This document shows positions 34,937 to 43,721 of a stretch of DNA of 64,000 nucleotides, piece after piece. The stretch is from Streptomyces sp. NBC_01216. GTDB taxonomy: Bacteria > Actinomycetota > Actinomycetes > Streptomycetales > Streptomycetaceae. Both the position numbers and the translations under genes were made by a program. The DNA lies in assembly GCF_035994945.1 (NCBI RefSeq), contig NZ_CP108678.1, forward strand, positions 186,001 to 250,000, in the 5' to 3' direction. How positions within the stretch are numbered: the first letter of the stretch is position 1; each line of letters opens with the position of its first letter. Below the pieces are notes generated by a model. It searched no databases and had not been told where the DNA came from. It worked only from the letters and a program-made list of their open reading frames with translations.

Positions 34937-36228
34937 ATCCACCCGGCACTGCGCCAGTCGTCGGCGTTGAGGGTGCCGCGGGCGTCGATCACCTTCGCCT
35001 TCGCGACGCGGGAGGCGAGGCGGGCGGGGTCGATGTGCCGGTAGTGGGGCCACTCGGTCAGGTGCAGTAGCAGATCGGCGTCCTGCGCGGCGGCGATCGG
35101 GTCGTCGGCGTAGTCGAGGGCGGGGTGGAGCTTGCGGGCGTTGTCGAGGGCCTTGGGGTCGGTGACGGTGACGCAGGCGCCGAGTTCGTGCAGGGCCTGG
35201 GCGACGGCGAGGGCGGGTGAGTCGCGGATGTCGTCGGTCTCGGGCTTGAAGGCGGCGCCCCAGACGGTGATCCGCTTGCCCCGCACGTCGCCGCCGAGCT
35301 CCTGGCGGGCCATGGCGGCGACGCGCTCGCGGCGGCGGGCGTTGACGGCGTCAGCTTCGCGCAGGATCCCGGCGGCCGGTGCGGCGTCGAGCTCGTCGGC
35401 GCGGGCGATGAAGCCGCGCAGGTCCTTGGGCAGGCAGCCGCCGCCGAAGCCGAGCCCAGGGCGCATGCCGCGGCGGCCGATGCGGTGGTCGTGGCCGAGG
35501 ATGGCGGCGAGCTCTTCGACGTTGGCGCCAGAGGCTTCGCAGACCTCGGCCATCGCGTTGACGAAGGAGATCTTGGTGGCGAGGAAGGAGTTCGCGGCGC
35601 CCTTGGCGAGCTCGGCGGTGGCCCAGTCGGTGACGATCGTCGGCGTACCGGCGTCGATGATCTTCTCGAACGCCTCCCGCAACGCGGCCTCGGCCCGGGA
35701 GCGGCCAGGGCCGAAGCCCAGGACGAGCCGGTCGGGGCGCAGGGTGTCCTCGATGGCGAAGGACTCGCGCAGGAACTCCGGGTTCCACGCGACCTCGACC
35801 AGGTCGCCTGCCGGGGCCAGCTCGTGGAGCAGTTCGGCGACGCGGGGTGCGGTGCCGACGGGGACGGTGGACTTGACCGCGACGACCGCCGGCCGGGTCA
35901 GGAGCGGGGCCAGCTGGCGGACGGCGTCGAAGAGGTGGGTGAGGTCGTAGGAGCCGTCGGGCTGCTGCGGGGTGCCCACGCCGATGAAGTGCAGGTCGGC
36001 GAAGCCGGCGGCCTCGGCGTAGGAGGCGGTGAACCGCAGCTGGCCGAAGGCGGTGTGCTTGGCGAGGAGGTCGTCGAGGTCCCGCTCGTAGAAGGGGGCC
36101 TTGCCGGTGGACAGGGTGTGGACCTTGTCGATGTCGCAGTCCATGCCGAGGACCTGGTGGCCGAGTTCGGCCATGCAGACCGCGTGGGTGGCGCCGAGGT
36201 ATCCGCATCCGATGACGGTCATCTTCAT
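34912..36228 (-). CDS. ugd: UDP-glucose/GDP-mannose-type 6-dehydrogenase
   Basis: 438 residues, full family length. Features: GCGYLGATHAV (NAD Rossmann), GTPQQPDGSYDL, VVAVKSTVPVG, the WNPEFLRES segment, NSFLATKISFVNAMAE, and the catalytic Cys in GFGGGCLPKDL; C-terminal second Rossmann part KRITVWGAAFKP. It oxidises an NDP-hexose to the uronic acid with two NAD+. Last gene of the asnB/Nudix/ugd series (gaps 28 and 61 bases). UDP-glucuronate is a building block for nucleoside and aminoglycoside-like products, so it may feed a local pathway. Confidence 0.93.
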   Translation of the reverse strand: MKMTVIGCGYLGATHAVCMAELGHQVLGMDCDIDKVHTLSTGKAPFYERDLDDLLAKHTAFGQLRFTASYAEAAGFADLHFIGVGTPQQPDGSYDLTHLFDAVRQLAPLLTRPAVVAVKSTVPVGTAPRVAELLHELAPAGDLVEVAWNPEFLRESFAIEDTLRPDRLVLGFGPGRSRAEAALREAFEKIIDAGTPTIVTDWATAELAKGAANSFLATKISFVNAMAEVCEASGANVEELAAILGHDHRIGRRGMRPGLGFGGGCLPKDLRGFIARADELDAAPAAGILREADAVNARRRERVAAMARQELGGDVRGKRITVWGAAFKPETDDIRDSPALAVAQALHELGACVTVTDPKALDNARKLHPALDYADDPIAAAQDADLLLHLTEWPHYRHIDPARLASRVAKAKVIDARGTLNADDWRSAGWIYRALGRP

Positions 36229-36289
36229 GGGCGTGCTCGTCCCTTCGGGTGGGGCCGCCCGGCCCCACCCTGTCCCCGTCCGTCGGGGG

Positions 36290-36730
36290 TCAGGAGGGCC
36301 GAGCGGCCAGATGGCGGTGGATCCCGGCCCGGATGAACGGCGGGATCGTGAGGATGTCGAGGTGTTCGGGGGCGAAGAACTGGAGCTTGACGCCTTCGGC
36401 GAGCGGCAGCTGCGTCTCGTCGCCGTCCCAGCAGGCGGAGAAGAACGTGATCAGCTGCCCGGAGCCGTGCACGTCGCGGATCTCGAACAGCTCGGTGAGA
36501 TTCCGGGGCTTGAGGCCGGCTTCCTCGTCGAGCTCCCGGACGATCGCGGCGGCCGGGGGCTCGCCGGCATCGCAGCCGCCGCCCAGCAAGCTCCAGTGGT
36601 TCGGCCAGGCGATGACGCCGGGGAGGTCGTCGCGCAGGTGCATCAGCAGCTCGCCGCGGCGGTTGGTGATGAGGGCGACGGCCCCGCGGGCGGTGGCCGG
36701 CCCGTAGGCGTCGGTGGTGTCGGAGTGCAT
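36290..36730 (-). CDS. Nudix hydrolase
   Basis: 146 residues with a full Nudix box (GGGCDAGEPPAAAI then VRELDEEAGL). Preceded by ALITNRRGELLMHLRDD and WPNHWSLLGGG, which resemble Nudix proteins that act on nucleotide sugars or dinucleotides. It lies between asnB and ugd on the same strand. Role in the operon unknown; hydrolysis of a nucleotide-activated intermediate is plausible. Confidence 0.9.
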   Translation of the reverse strand: MHSDTTDAYGPATARGAVALITNRRGELLMHLRDDLPGVIAWPNHWSLLGGGCDAGEPPAAAIVRELDEEAGLKPRNLTELFEIRDVHGSGQLITFFSACWDGDETQLPLAEGVKLQFFAPEHLDILTIPPFIRAGIHRHLAARPS

Positions 36731-36758
36731 GCCGACACGGTAGTGACCGGAGGGATCG

Positions 36759-38525
36759 TCATGCTGCTGTCCTGACCGTCTGATCGGAGAACCAGGCGGC
36801 GGCCATCAGGGCCTGCATGCGGGTGCGGTCGAACCGGCCGCCCGGGGCGAGTCCCGTCTCCAGCAGCGGTCGCCAGGCGGGCGGGGCGTCGGCGAGCGCG
36901 GTCTTGATCGCCGCGTCGGCCCAGGCCGCGAGCTGTCCGTTGAGCCAGGCCGGGACGGGGCTGGCGAAGCCGAGCTTGTCCCGGCTCGCCCAGACCTCTC
37001 GGGGCAGGCCGAGGGCCTTGGCGGCGTCGCGCAGGATCCGCTTGCCCTGCGCAGGGTCGGAGATCTTGTAGGAGGCGGGGAGGCGGTAGGACAGCTCGAC
37101 CAGGTCGCGGGCCAGGTACGGGGAGCGGCGTTCGAGAGCGTAGGCGGAGGCGAGCTTGTCGCTGGTCATCACCAGCGGCCGCCAGGCCGTGGCCAGGTCG
37201 GCGAGCGTCAGCCCGCGAGCGAGGTCTCCTCCGGCCCGGGCGAACGCGTCGGCGACCAGGTCGCGGACCCGTCCGTCCGGGTCGGGCCCGCGCAGCACCA
37301 GACGGGTCACCGCCTCCGCCGGGGTGAGAGGCTGCTCGGCCGGGCGCAGGAGCTTGCCGGCCAGCGGCCGGTACGCCTCCAGTCCGGCGGCGAGCACCTT
37401 CTCGGGCCCGAAGAGGACGAGGGCCTGGCGGACGTAGCCCATGAGGAACTCGTCCGGCCCGAGCCCGCCGACCACCACACGCAGGCCCAAATCGGCGATC
37501 TTCCGATAGGCCATGTGCTCCGAGAAGGTGGAGGCGTTGCCCATCGGGTAGTCCAGGGCGCGCACCATGTGCGGCAGGGCACGGGTGAAGTCGGCCGGGT
37601 CCGGTTCGACCACCACCAGCTCGGCGCCGATGTCCCGGGCGATCACCGCGGCGGTGTCCGACTCGTCCAGGCGGTCCTGGCCCGGGTAGCGGACGGTGAC
37701 GCAGACCGGCGGCCGCATCAGGTACGCGAGGACCGCGGAGTCCAGGCCGCCCGACAGCAGCAGCGCGAAGTCGCAGGCCGGTACGCGCAGCGGGATCTGC
37801 TCGGCCAGGACGGTGGAGAACTTCGCCAGGGCTTCGCGGTAGGTGCCGGTGTACGGGGCGCGGTCCTCCAGGTGCCACCACGTCATCTGGTCGACGGAGC
37901 CGGTGGGCACGTCGAACGTCAGCAGCGTGGCCGGGGCGAGCAGCTGGATGCCCTGGAAGGGGGTGTCGGCGCCGACCGGGGTCTCGATCGCGGTGACCTC
38001 GGGCCGTAAGACCAGCGGCGCCGGGCCGTACCCGGTCAGGGTGGTGACCTCGGAGGCGAACGCGAGCCGGCCACCGTCCAGCCGCCAGTACAGCGGCTTC
38101 TCGCCCAGCCGGTCGCGCGCCAGGAACAGTTTCGCGGTGCGCGGGTCGTAGACGGACAGGGCGAACATGCCGTCGAGCCCGTCCAGGCACGAGGGGCCGA
38201 TCTTGGCCCAGGCGCGCAGCAGGAAGTGGGCGTCCGACTCGCGCTCGCCGATCTCGATGCCCCAGGCGGCGGCCTGCCGGCGCCAGTTGTAGATCTCGCC
38301 GTTGAAGGCCAGCACCAGCCCGGTGCCCGCGTCGGTGTAGGGGCCGGGGTCGGCGTGCGGGTCGACGATCAGGAGCGTGTTCATGGCCAGCACCGCCCGG
38401 CCGTCCCTCGTGGCGGTGTGCATCGTGCCGTCGGGGCCGCGGTAGCGCTGGGAGGCGCCCATGGCGGCGATGGTGCTCTCGTGCCGGGCGGCGTCTCCTC
38501 CGGCCAGTCCTGCGATTCCGCACAT
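36759..38525 (-). CDS. Glutamine-hydrolysing asparagine synthase family protein
   Basis: 588 residues. The N-terminus MCGIAGLAGG exposes the catalytic Cys2 of class II glutaminases; RYRGPDG, FNGEIYNW and GLDGMFAL follow. The synthetase half has the PP-loop LLLSGGLDSAVLAYL and GGLGPDEFLMGY. It forms amides from a carboxylate, ATP and glutamine-derived ammonia. In secondary metabolism such proteins make other amides or close rings. As the promoter-proximal gene of asnB/Nudix/ugd and divergent from a regulator, a pathway role is more likely than housekeeping asparagine supply. Confidence 0.9.
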   Translation of the reverse strand: MCGIAGLAGGDAARHESTIAAMGASQRYRGPDGTMHTATRDGRAVLAMNTLLIVDPHADPGPYTDAGTGLVLAFNGEIYNWRRQAAAWGIEIGERESDAHFLLRAWAKIGPSCLDGLDGMFALSVYDPRTAKLFLARDRLGEKPLYWRLDGGRLAFASEVTTLTGYGPAPLVLRPEVTAIETPVGADTPFQGIQLLAPATLLTFDVPTGSVDQMTWWHLEDRAPYTGTYREALAKFSTVLAEQIPLRVPACDFALLLSGGLDSAVLAYLMRPPVCVTVRYPGQDRLDESDTAAVIARDIGAELVVVEPDPADFTRALPHMVRALDYPMGNASTFSEHMAYRKIADLGLRVVVGGLGPDEFLMGYVRQALVLFGPEKVLAAGLEAYRPLAGKLLRPAEQPLTPAEAVTRLVLRGPDPDGRVRDLVADAFARAGGDLARGLTLADLATAWRPLVMTSDKLASAYALERRSPYLARDLVELSYRLPASYKISDPAQGKRILRDAAKALGLPREVWASRDKLGFASPVPAWLNGQLAAWADAAIKTALADAPPAWRPLLETGLAPGGRFDRTRMQALMAAAWFSDQTVRTAA

Positions 38526-38599
38526 CCTGGTTCACCCCCGAGCGTGAAGTCGTCGTGGTGCCTGGGACGGCCGCCGCCGGAGAGCTCTAAGCAGTCCGG

Positions 38600-38636
38600 C
38601 GGCGGCCGGTGCCCTCATCTCACCGTCCGGCCGCCG
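38600..38636. promoter_or_regulatory. Inverted repeat in the divergent promoter region
   Basis: CGGCGGCCGG (38600-38609) and its exact complement (38627-38636) with a 17-base loop, inside the 318-base region between asnB (start 38525, minus) and the regulator gene (start 38844, plus). It could be an operator for the divergent regulator or the fold of the 5' untranslated RNA. I see no gene in this region. Confidence 0.45.
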
Positions 38637-38843
38637 GGGCCGGGAGGGCTCACAGGGGGGCTCACAACTCGCAGAAGCGGTTCGCTGCAGCCCGGTGAGG
38701 CAATACCCTCAGTTGCCCAACGTGTGCGAGGCGTACGTGATGCCCGTTCGGGAGCGGGCCTGCCCAGGCTGCAGGATCAGGCCGGGCATACGCCGTCTGT
38801 CGTGTGCGAGCACCTTCAGCACCTGGTCAAGAAGGGGGACACG

Positions 38844-40235
38844 GTGGCCTCGACCGCCCGCCGGACCCGTCCGCCCAACGCGGACCTGGCCCGGCTCATC
38901 GAAGCCTGCGGCGCGAGCAAGAAGTCCCTGGCCCTGCGGGTCAACCAGCTCGCCCACCAGGCCGGGATGGACACCGACTACTCGCACACCTCCATCGCAA
39001 ACTGGTGCCAGCGCGGCATGATCCCGAAGTGGCCCGTGCCCACCCTCCTCGCACAGGCGATCGGCGAACGGCTCGGCCGCCCCGTGGATCTCAGCGAGAT
39101 CGGTATGGGCGAGGCCGAGACACCGGATGCTGATGTGGGGTTGGATTTCCCCCGGGACCGCGCGGAGGCGGTCCGGGTAGCCACCTCGTTCTGGAGCAGC
39201 GTGAACCGCCGCGACTTCCTCACCGGATCCGGCTTCGCCGTGTCCGCCTTCACCACGCCGGTCACCCGCTGGCTGGTCACCCCCGCCGACGAGGCAGCCG
39301 ACCACACCGGCGGCCAGCAGGTCGGCCGCGCCGACCTCGACGAGCTGAGGGACGCCGCCGACGAGGCCCGCCGCTGGGACTCCAAGTACGGCGGCGGGAA
39401 CTGGAAGGCCAACTCCGTCACCGCCTGCCTGACCGAACGCGCCGCCCCGCTGCTGCGCGGCTCGTTCTCCGACGCCGTCGGCCGCGAGCTGTTCTCCGTC
39501 ACCGCCGAACTCTCCCGCCTCGCCGGGTGGACAGCGTTCGACGTCGGCCAGCACGACGCCGCCCAGCGCCACTTCATCCAGGCCCTGCGCCTGGCCCGGG
39601 CCGGCGGCGATGTGCAGCTCGGCTGCTACGTCCTGACCACCATGGCCATGCAGTCACTGCTGCGCGGCTTCGCCTCCGAGGCCGTGGACATGGCCCAGGG
39701 CGCCTTCGAGCGTGCCCGGGGGCACGCGGCGCCGCGGGTGCTGGCGTTCACCAAGCTCATCGAAGCCCGCGCACACGCCCGCGACAACGACCCGAAGGCG
39801 GCCTCCCGCGCGCTGGCCGCTTCCGAGGACCTCCTCGGCCAGGCCGACGTCCGGGCGGGTGACGAGCCGGGGTGGATCGACTTCTACCACCATGCCCGGC
39901 TGTCCGCTGACGCCGCTGAGGTCTTCCGCGACCTGAAGAACCCCAAGGCCGCCCTCGCCTGGAACCAGCAGGCCGCCGCCATGCCGACGGGGGTGTTCAC
40001 CCGCTCGGTCGGCATGCGGCTCGCGATCGTCGGCACCGCACACCTCCAGGCCCGCGACCTCGAGCACGGACTCGACCTGGGCAACCGGTCCGTCGACATC
40101 CTCGCCCGCGTCCAGTCCGCGCGCGCCAAGGACTACGTCCGCGAGTTCACCGGCGCGCTCGCCCCCTGGCGCCGGGAGCCGGCCGTCCGTGATTTCCTCC
40201 ACCGTGCCCGCACCGAACTGAGCATCGCGGCCTGA
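38844..40235 (+). CDS. Transcriptional regulator with N-terminal HTH and TPR-like C-terminus
   Basis: 463 residues, GTG 38844 after GAAGGGGG. N-terminal HTH-like region (IEACGASKKSLALRVN ... SHTSIANWCQRG), a central RRDFLTGSGF that resembles a twin-arginine motif, then helical repeats (RELFSVTAELSRLAGW, RHFIQALRLARAGGD, VLTTMAMQSLLRGFASEAV). This is a common Streptomyces regulator type, often annotated as Tat-signal or TPR protein. It is divergent from asnB/Nudix/ugd and a candidate controller of it. Confidence 0.8.
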   Translation: MASTARRTRPPNADLARLIEACGASKKSLALRVNQLAHQAGMDTDYSHTSIANWCQRGMIPKWPVPTLLAQAIGERLGRPVDLSEIGMGEAETPDADVGLDFPRDRAEAVRVATSFWSSVNRRDFLTGSGFAVSAFTTPVTRWLVTPADEAADHTGGQQVGRADLDELRDAADEARRWDSKYGGGNWKANSVTACLTERAAPLLRGSFSDAVGRELFSVTAELSRLAGWTAFDVGQHDAAQRHFIQALRLARAGGDVQLGCYVLTTMAMQSLLRGFASEAVDMAQGAFERARGHAAPRVLAFTKLIEARAHARDNDPKAASRALAASEDLLGQADVRAGDEPGWIDFYHHARLSADAAEVFRDLKNPKAALAWNQQAAAMPTGVFTRSVGMRLAIVGTAHLQARDLEHGLDLGNRSVDILARVQSARAKDYVREFTGALAPWRREPAVRDFLHRARTELSIAA

Positions 40236-40273
40236 CCGGGTGGCCGGACCACGGCCCGCCGCCGGGGCGCGGC

Positions 40274-42067
40274 TTACTTCCTGCCGGCCCGTGGGAAGCG
40301 GGAGACCTCCACAGCCCACTGCGCCACCGCTTCCAGCTCTCCCCGCGGCTGGGGCCGGCCGGCCGCAGCCGCGATCCGGGGGTAGGCCGGATGCATGTCG
40401 TGATCGGCACCCGTGACGAGCGCGGACAGCAACGGTGCGGTCCCCGGACGGCTCCGGTCGACGTCGATGAGCACACCCGTTTGCCGACTCCGCTCGAGGG
40501 CGGGCAGATCTGGCGGGAGCTGGGCGCGGACCTCCGCCCAGGTGAGCGTGGTTCCGGTCGCTGCGGCCTTCTGCAGGATGCCCTTGACCGCGGCGGCCAG
40601 CGGGTCGAGCTTCACGCGCGCCCAGCTCTCCGGCTTCCCGCCCGCCGGGGGCTTCGTGCGGGTACGGGGCGGTGCGGCCTCGGTGCGCACCGGTCGCCGC
40701 CGTCGTGCCTTGCGAACCCAGCGGTCGACCCGGTCCCACTCGGGGCCTCTGAGGAGGGAGCCTGCGATGTTCGCCGCCCACGTCAGCTCCTGAACCAGCT
40801 TCGCCAGCTCATCATCGGCCAGGAGGTCGCTCTCGCGAGCGAGCCGCTTCAGCAGGGAACGGGCTCTTGCCGCCGCCTCCTCCGTCCGGTTCGGCTTCCT
40901 GCTCGTGGAGGGCCCCGGCCGCTTCGGGGCCGCCGGCGCCGGCCTGTGGTGCAGCTGTCGGCGCAAGGCCGCCTGGGCCGCGGGCTCACCGGCATAATCG
41001 TGCTCGCGCAGATAGGCCCGGGCCGCGGCCAGGATGCGGTGCTCCTCGGCGCTGGCCCCACGCCGGGTCAGGGACGCGGCCTGCTGAATCCCGGACCGGA
41101 CATCCCACGCCCGCCGTTCACGGACCGCGGTCTCCAGGTTCCTGAAGATGCGGCGCTGGTACTCCTCGTGGGTGGCCAGCCACCCCTTCGCCTCCTTCAG
41201 AGCCCGCTCTGCCTCGGCTCGCGCCGTCGAGCTCAGGCTGTCCAGGAAGGAGCTGCTGCCGTTGCAGAGCCGGCGCACGTGATCCACCGTCCCCGTTCGC
41301 TGCGCCGTCTCCAGGCCGCGGACGAACGTGACCACGCTCTCCGGCAGAGCACCCCGGCCCGTGGACGGCGCCGGTGCGGCCAGCCGGCTTCCAGCGGCGG
41401 AGCGGTCCCGCAGGATGCGGGAGGCGGCAGGCGTGAGCAGGCCCTCGTCCGTCCACGCGCACTCGCTGAACGGGACCCACTCGGTGGGGTGGGCCAGGCT
41501 CTGCGTTCCGATCCAGACCCGGCGGGTCGCGCCGTCGCTGTCACACCGCACCCGGTAGACATACGGGCAGCCCGCCAACCGGGCAGGGTCCGGCACCACA
41601 CCGGGTCCCAGGACCACGGTCCGCTCGGTGTCCTCCCAGTCGGGCCGGACGGAGCCGTCCATGTGGATGCGCAGCGCGGGGCCGTCCTCCAGGTCCACGT
41701 CGACCACCGAGCCGATCGGGGGCGGGAAGGCGAAGCGTCCGGCGCGGCCGTGGTCCAGCAGCGACCGGGACATGGCCGACTTCACATACAGATGGTCCGC
41801 GCTGGATTCGCCCACGGCCGGCCGGCGGCAGGTGTTCGGGATGCCGTTCGGCTGAGGGAAGTGCTGGAAGTGGCACTGCCGATCGACGTAGAGCTTCGTG
41901 GCGAGCTGGGCGCCGCAGCCGCCAAGCAGCACTCCGCACCAGAACGTGTCGCCTTCGTGGGAGTGGCGGAAGGCATCGAGTTCGATCGCCTCGGGTGGCA
42001 GGACGACAGGCACATCGGAGTGCTCGTCGCCGATGACCGCCGTCTGCACCAGCCTGGAATCACGCAC
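40274..42067 (-). CDS. Large hypothetical protein with CoiA-like N-terminus
   Basis: 597 residues, GTG 42067. N-terminal FWCGVLLGGCGAQLATKLY, CHFQHFPQ and NTCRRP (Cys/His cluster) then SSADHLYVKSAMSRSLLDHG resemble the CoiA-type zinc and helix region. The body is helical and Arg/Ala-rich (RRIFRNLETAVRERRAWDV, EEAAARARSLLKRLARE). A clear catalytic nuclease motif is not visible, unlike the gene at 31440. Found in Streptomyces accessory regions; function unknown. It ends 39 bases from the convergent regulator gene. Confidence 0.6.
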   Translation of the reverse strand: MRDSRLVQTAVIGDEHSDVPVVLPPEAIELDAFRHSHEGDTFWCGVLLGGCGAQLATKLYVDRQCHFQHFPQPNGIPNTCRRPAVGESSADHLYVKSAMSRSLLDHGRAGRFAFPPPIGSVVDVDLEDGPALRIHMDGSVRPDWEDTERTVVLGPGVVPDPARLAGCPYVYRVRCDSDGATRRVWIGTQSLAHPTEWVPFSECAWTDEGLLTPAASRILRDRSAAGSRLAAPAPSTGRGALPESVVTFVRGLETAQRTGTVDHVRRLCNGSSSFLDSLSSTARAEAERALKEAKGWLATHEEYQRRIFRNLETAVRERRAWDVRSGIQQAASLTRRGASAEEHRILAAARAYLREHDYAGEPAAQAALRRQLHHRPAPAAPKRPGPSTSRKPNRTEEAAARARSLLKRLARESDLLADDELAKLVQELTWAANIAGSLLRGPEWDRVDRWVRKARRRRPVRTEAAPPRTRTKPPAGGKPESWARVKLDPLAAAVKGILQKAAATGTTLTWAEVRAQLPPDLPALERSRQTGVLIDVDRSRPGTAPLLSALVTGADHDMHPAYPRIAAAAGRPQPRGELEAVAQWAVEVSRFPRAGRK

Positions 42068-42526
42068 CCGTGCTGCCCCCTATCCCCTTCTGAACCACGA
42101 TAGGGGCAGAGTGCTGGCGCTACGGCCGGTCTGCTCGTACAGGGGCTGACGGGTGCGCGTTCGTGTCCGGATGTCGGCGGCTGTTCCCCCTGGCCGAGAC
42201 GCTGCTCGACGGACAGCACCGCCATGGTCCGGTCTGCGCGGTCAGGCGTTGAGCGCCTTGCGGAGGGTGTCGTGGCAAACCAGGCAGCGTCAGCCCGACG
42301 GCCTCTGGACAACTTCGGCCTGATGCAACTGGCGCGGGGAGCATGGCACCGTCGAGGTAGAGGAGTTCGTATACGCCCCAACCTGGCATATTCGCTTTGG
42401 CCGGTTCGACGTGGCTACTGTGTCGCACCAAAGCCCATGTGGTCCCGTAGAAGTGACCGCGCCGCGATCGGCGTTTGCCGCCCGAGGAAGAGCACGGAGC
42501 CCGCGAGTAGCCATGCGAGCACCCTG
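42068..42526. other. Intergenic region, divergent promoters expected
   Basis: 459 bases between the start of the large CoiA-like gene (minus) and the start of the HTH gene (plus). Open frames here lack coding character and family features. Promoters for both genes must lie here, but no confident -35/-10 pair was picked out. Confidence 0.5.
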
Positions 42527-43636
42527 GTGACGCAGGAGATGATCGGTGAGGGTCCCACTCCTGGAGGGCTTCACCTCTCCGAGTGGCGAATACGTCGAGG
42601 CCTCACCGTGGCCGGTTTGAGCTTGCGTTCCGGCCTCCCTGAGAGGTTGATCGGAGACCTCGAGGCGGGGAGGGACTGGGTTGACCAGCGCCGCGTGCTT
42701 AGTGCGATCGCCAACGCCCTTCGGCTGGATCCGGCTGAACTGACCGGCCAGCCCTACATGCCAGACGAGGCCGACCACTCCACGGTGCACGCGCTCGGGT
42801 GGCACGCGCGTCGGTATCTGGCTCGCTCGCTCTCCGCGGATGATGCCGTCGGGGAGGCCAGCCGGGAGGAACTGGCCGCGCTCGTCGAAGGGCTGCAGAC
42901 GGCCGATGAGGCTGGCGACCTCGCCTCCGCCGCTCTGAAGGTCCCGGGGCTGCTGCAACTGGCTGGTCTGCCGCAGCCCGCCGACGCCGATCTCGGGGTC
43001 ACCACTGCTCGTGCAGCGGCTCACGTAGCCGTGAGCCGGCTCCTACGCCGCCTCGGATACTGGGACCTCGCCTGGAGTGTCCTCGCTCGGGCATGTCCTC
43101 CCGCAGAAGCACGCTCAGCGGTGCTGGCGGAGGAGGTCAGGCTGCTGTTGGACCTGGGGCAGGCTGGGCCAGCCGTCGCCAGGGCCACATGGATAGAGGC
43201 CGACGCTCCACCAGAGGTTCTACTGCCGTTGGCCGTCGCGCACGCGACGCTCGGGAACGAAACAAAGAGCGAGTACCTGCTCGCGTCTGCTCAAGCGAAA
43301 GCCGTCGATGCGCGGCAACGATCCCAGGTTGCGTGCGCCAGGGCCTTCGCGGCGGCGGAGTGCGGTGCTTACGACCACGTGCTTGAACAGGCAGCGGGCG
43401 CTACCTGCCTCCCGGCTGGCGACCGCTCCGCTCTGCTCGTCCTAACCGCGTCCGCGCGGGCCAGGCTCGGCGAATACGGATCGGCGGCCGAGGATCTGGC
43501 GGCCGCAGAATCCATCGCGCCGTTGCACACCCGTCTGGATCCGCTGGCACGCGAGCTCCTGTGTGTTCTCCCCGTTCGCGCTCAAGAACACGCCGCGATG
43601 CTGGGCGAGATCGCAGCGCGGTTCGGCATGAAGTGA
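42527..43636 (+). CDS. XRE-type HTH regulator with helical repeat C-terminus
   Basis: 369 residues. HTH region SEWRIRRGLTVAGLSLRSGLPERLIGDLEAG ... VLSAIANALRLDPAELTGQPY, the standard XRE arrangement. The rest is alpha-helical repeats (ASREELAALVEGLQTADEA, LLRRLGYWDLAWSVLARA, LLLDLGQAGPAVARA). Start GTG 42527 or ATG 42539; neither has an ideal ribosome site. It is a relative of the next gene, sharing the ALRxxPAELxGQP segment, and together they sit upstream of the radical-SAM operon. Confidence 0.8.
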   Translation: MTQEMIGEGPTPGGLHLSEWRIRRGLTVAGLSLRSGLPERLIGDLEAGRDWVDQRRVLSAIANALRLDPAELTGQPYMPDEADHSTVHALGWHARRYLARSLSADDAVGEASREELAALVEGLQTADEAGDLASAALKVPGLLQLAGLPQPADADLGVTTARAAAHVAVSRLLRRLGYWDLAWSVLARACPPAEARSAVLAEEVRLLLDLGQAGPAVARATWIEADAPPEVLLPLAVAHATLGNETKSEYLLASAQAKAVDARQRSQVACARAFAAAECGAYDHVLEQAAGATCLPAGDRSALLVLTASARARLGEYGSAAEDLAAAESIAPLHTRLDPLARELLCVLPVRAQEHAAMLGEIAARFGMK

Positions 43637-43721
43637 TCACGGCCCGTTCGGGGAATGCCCGGCTGCGACGGCCGGACCTGGCCTAACCTACGCAGTGATC
43701 CGGGAGAGTGGGCAGGCGATC

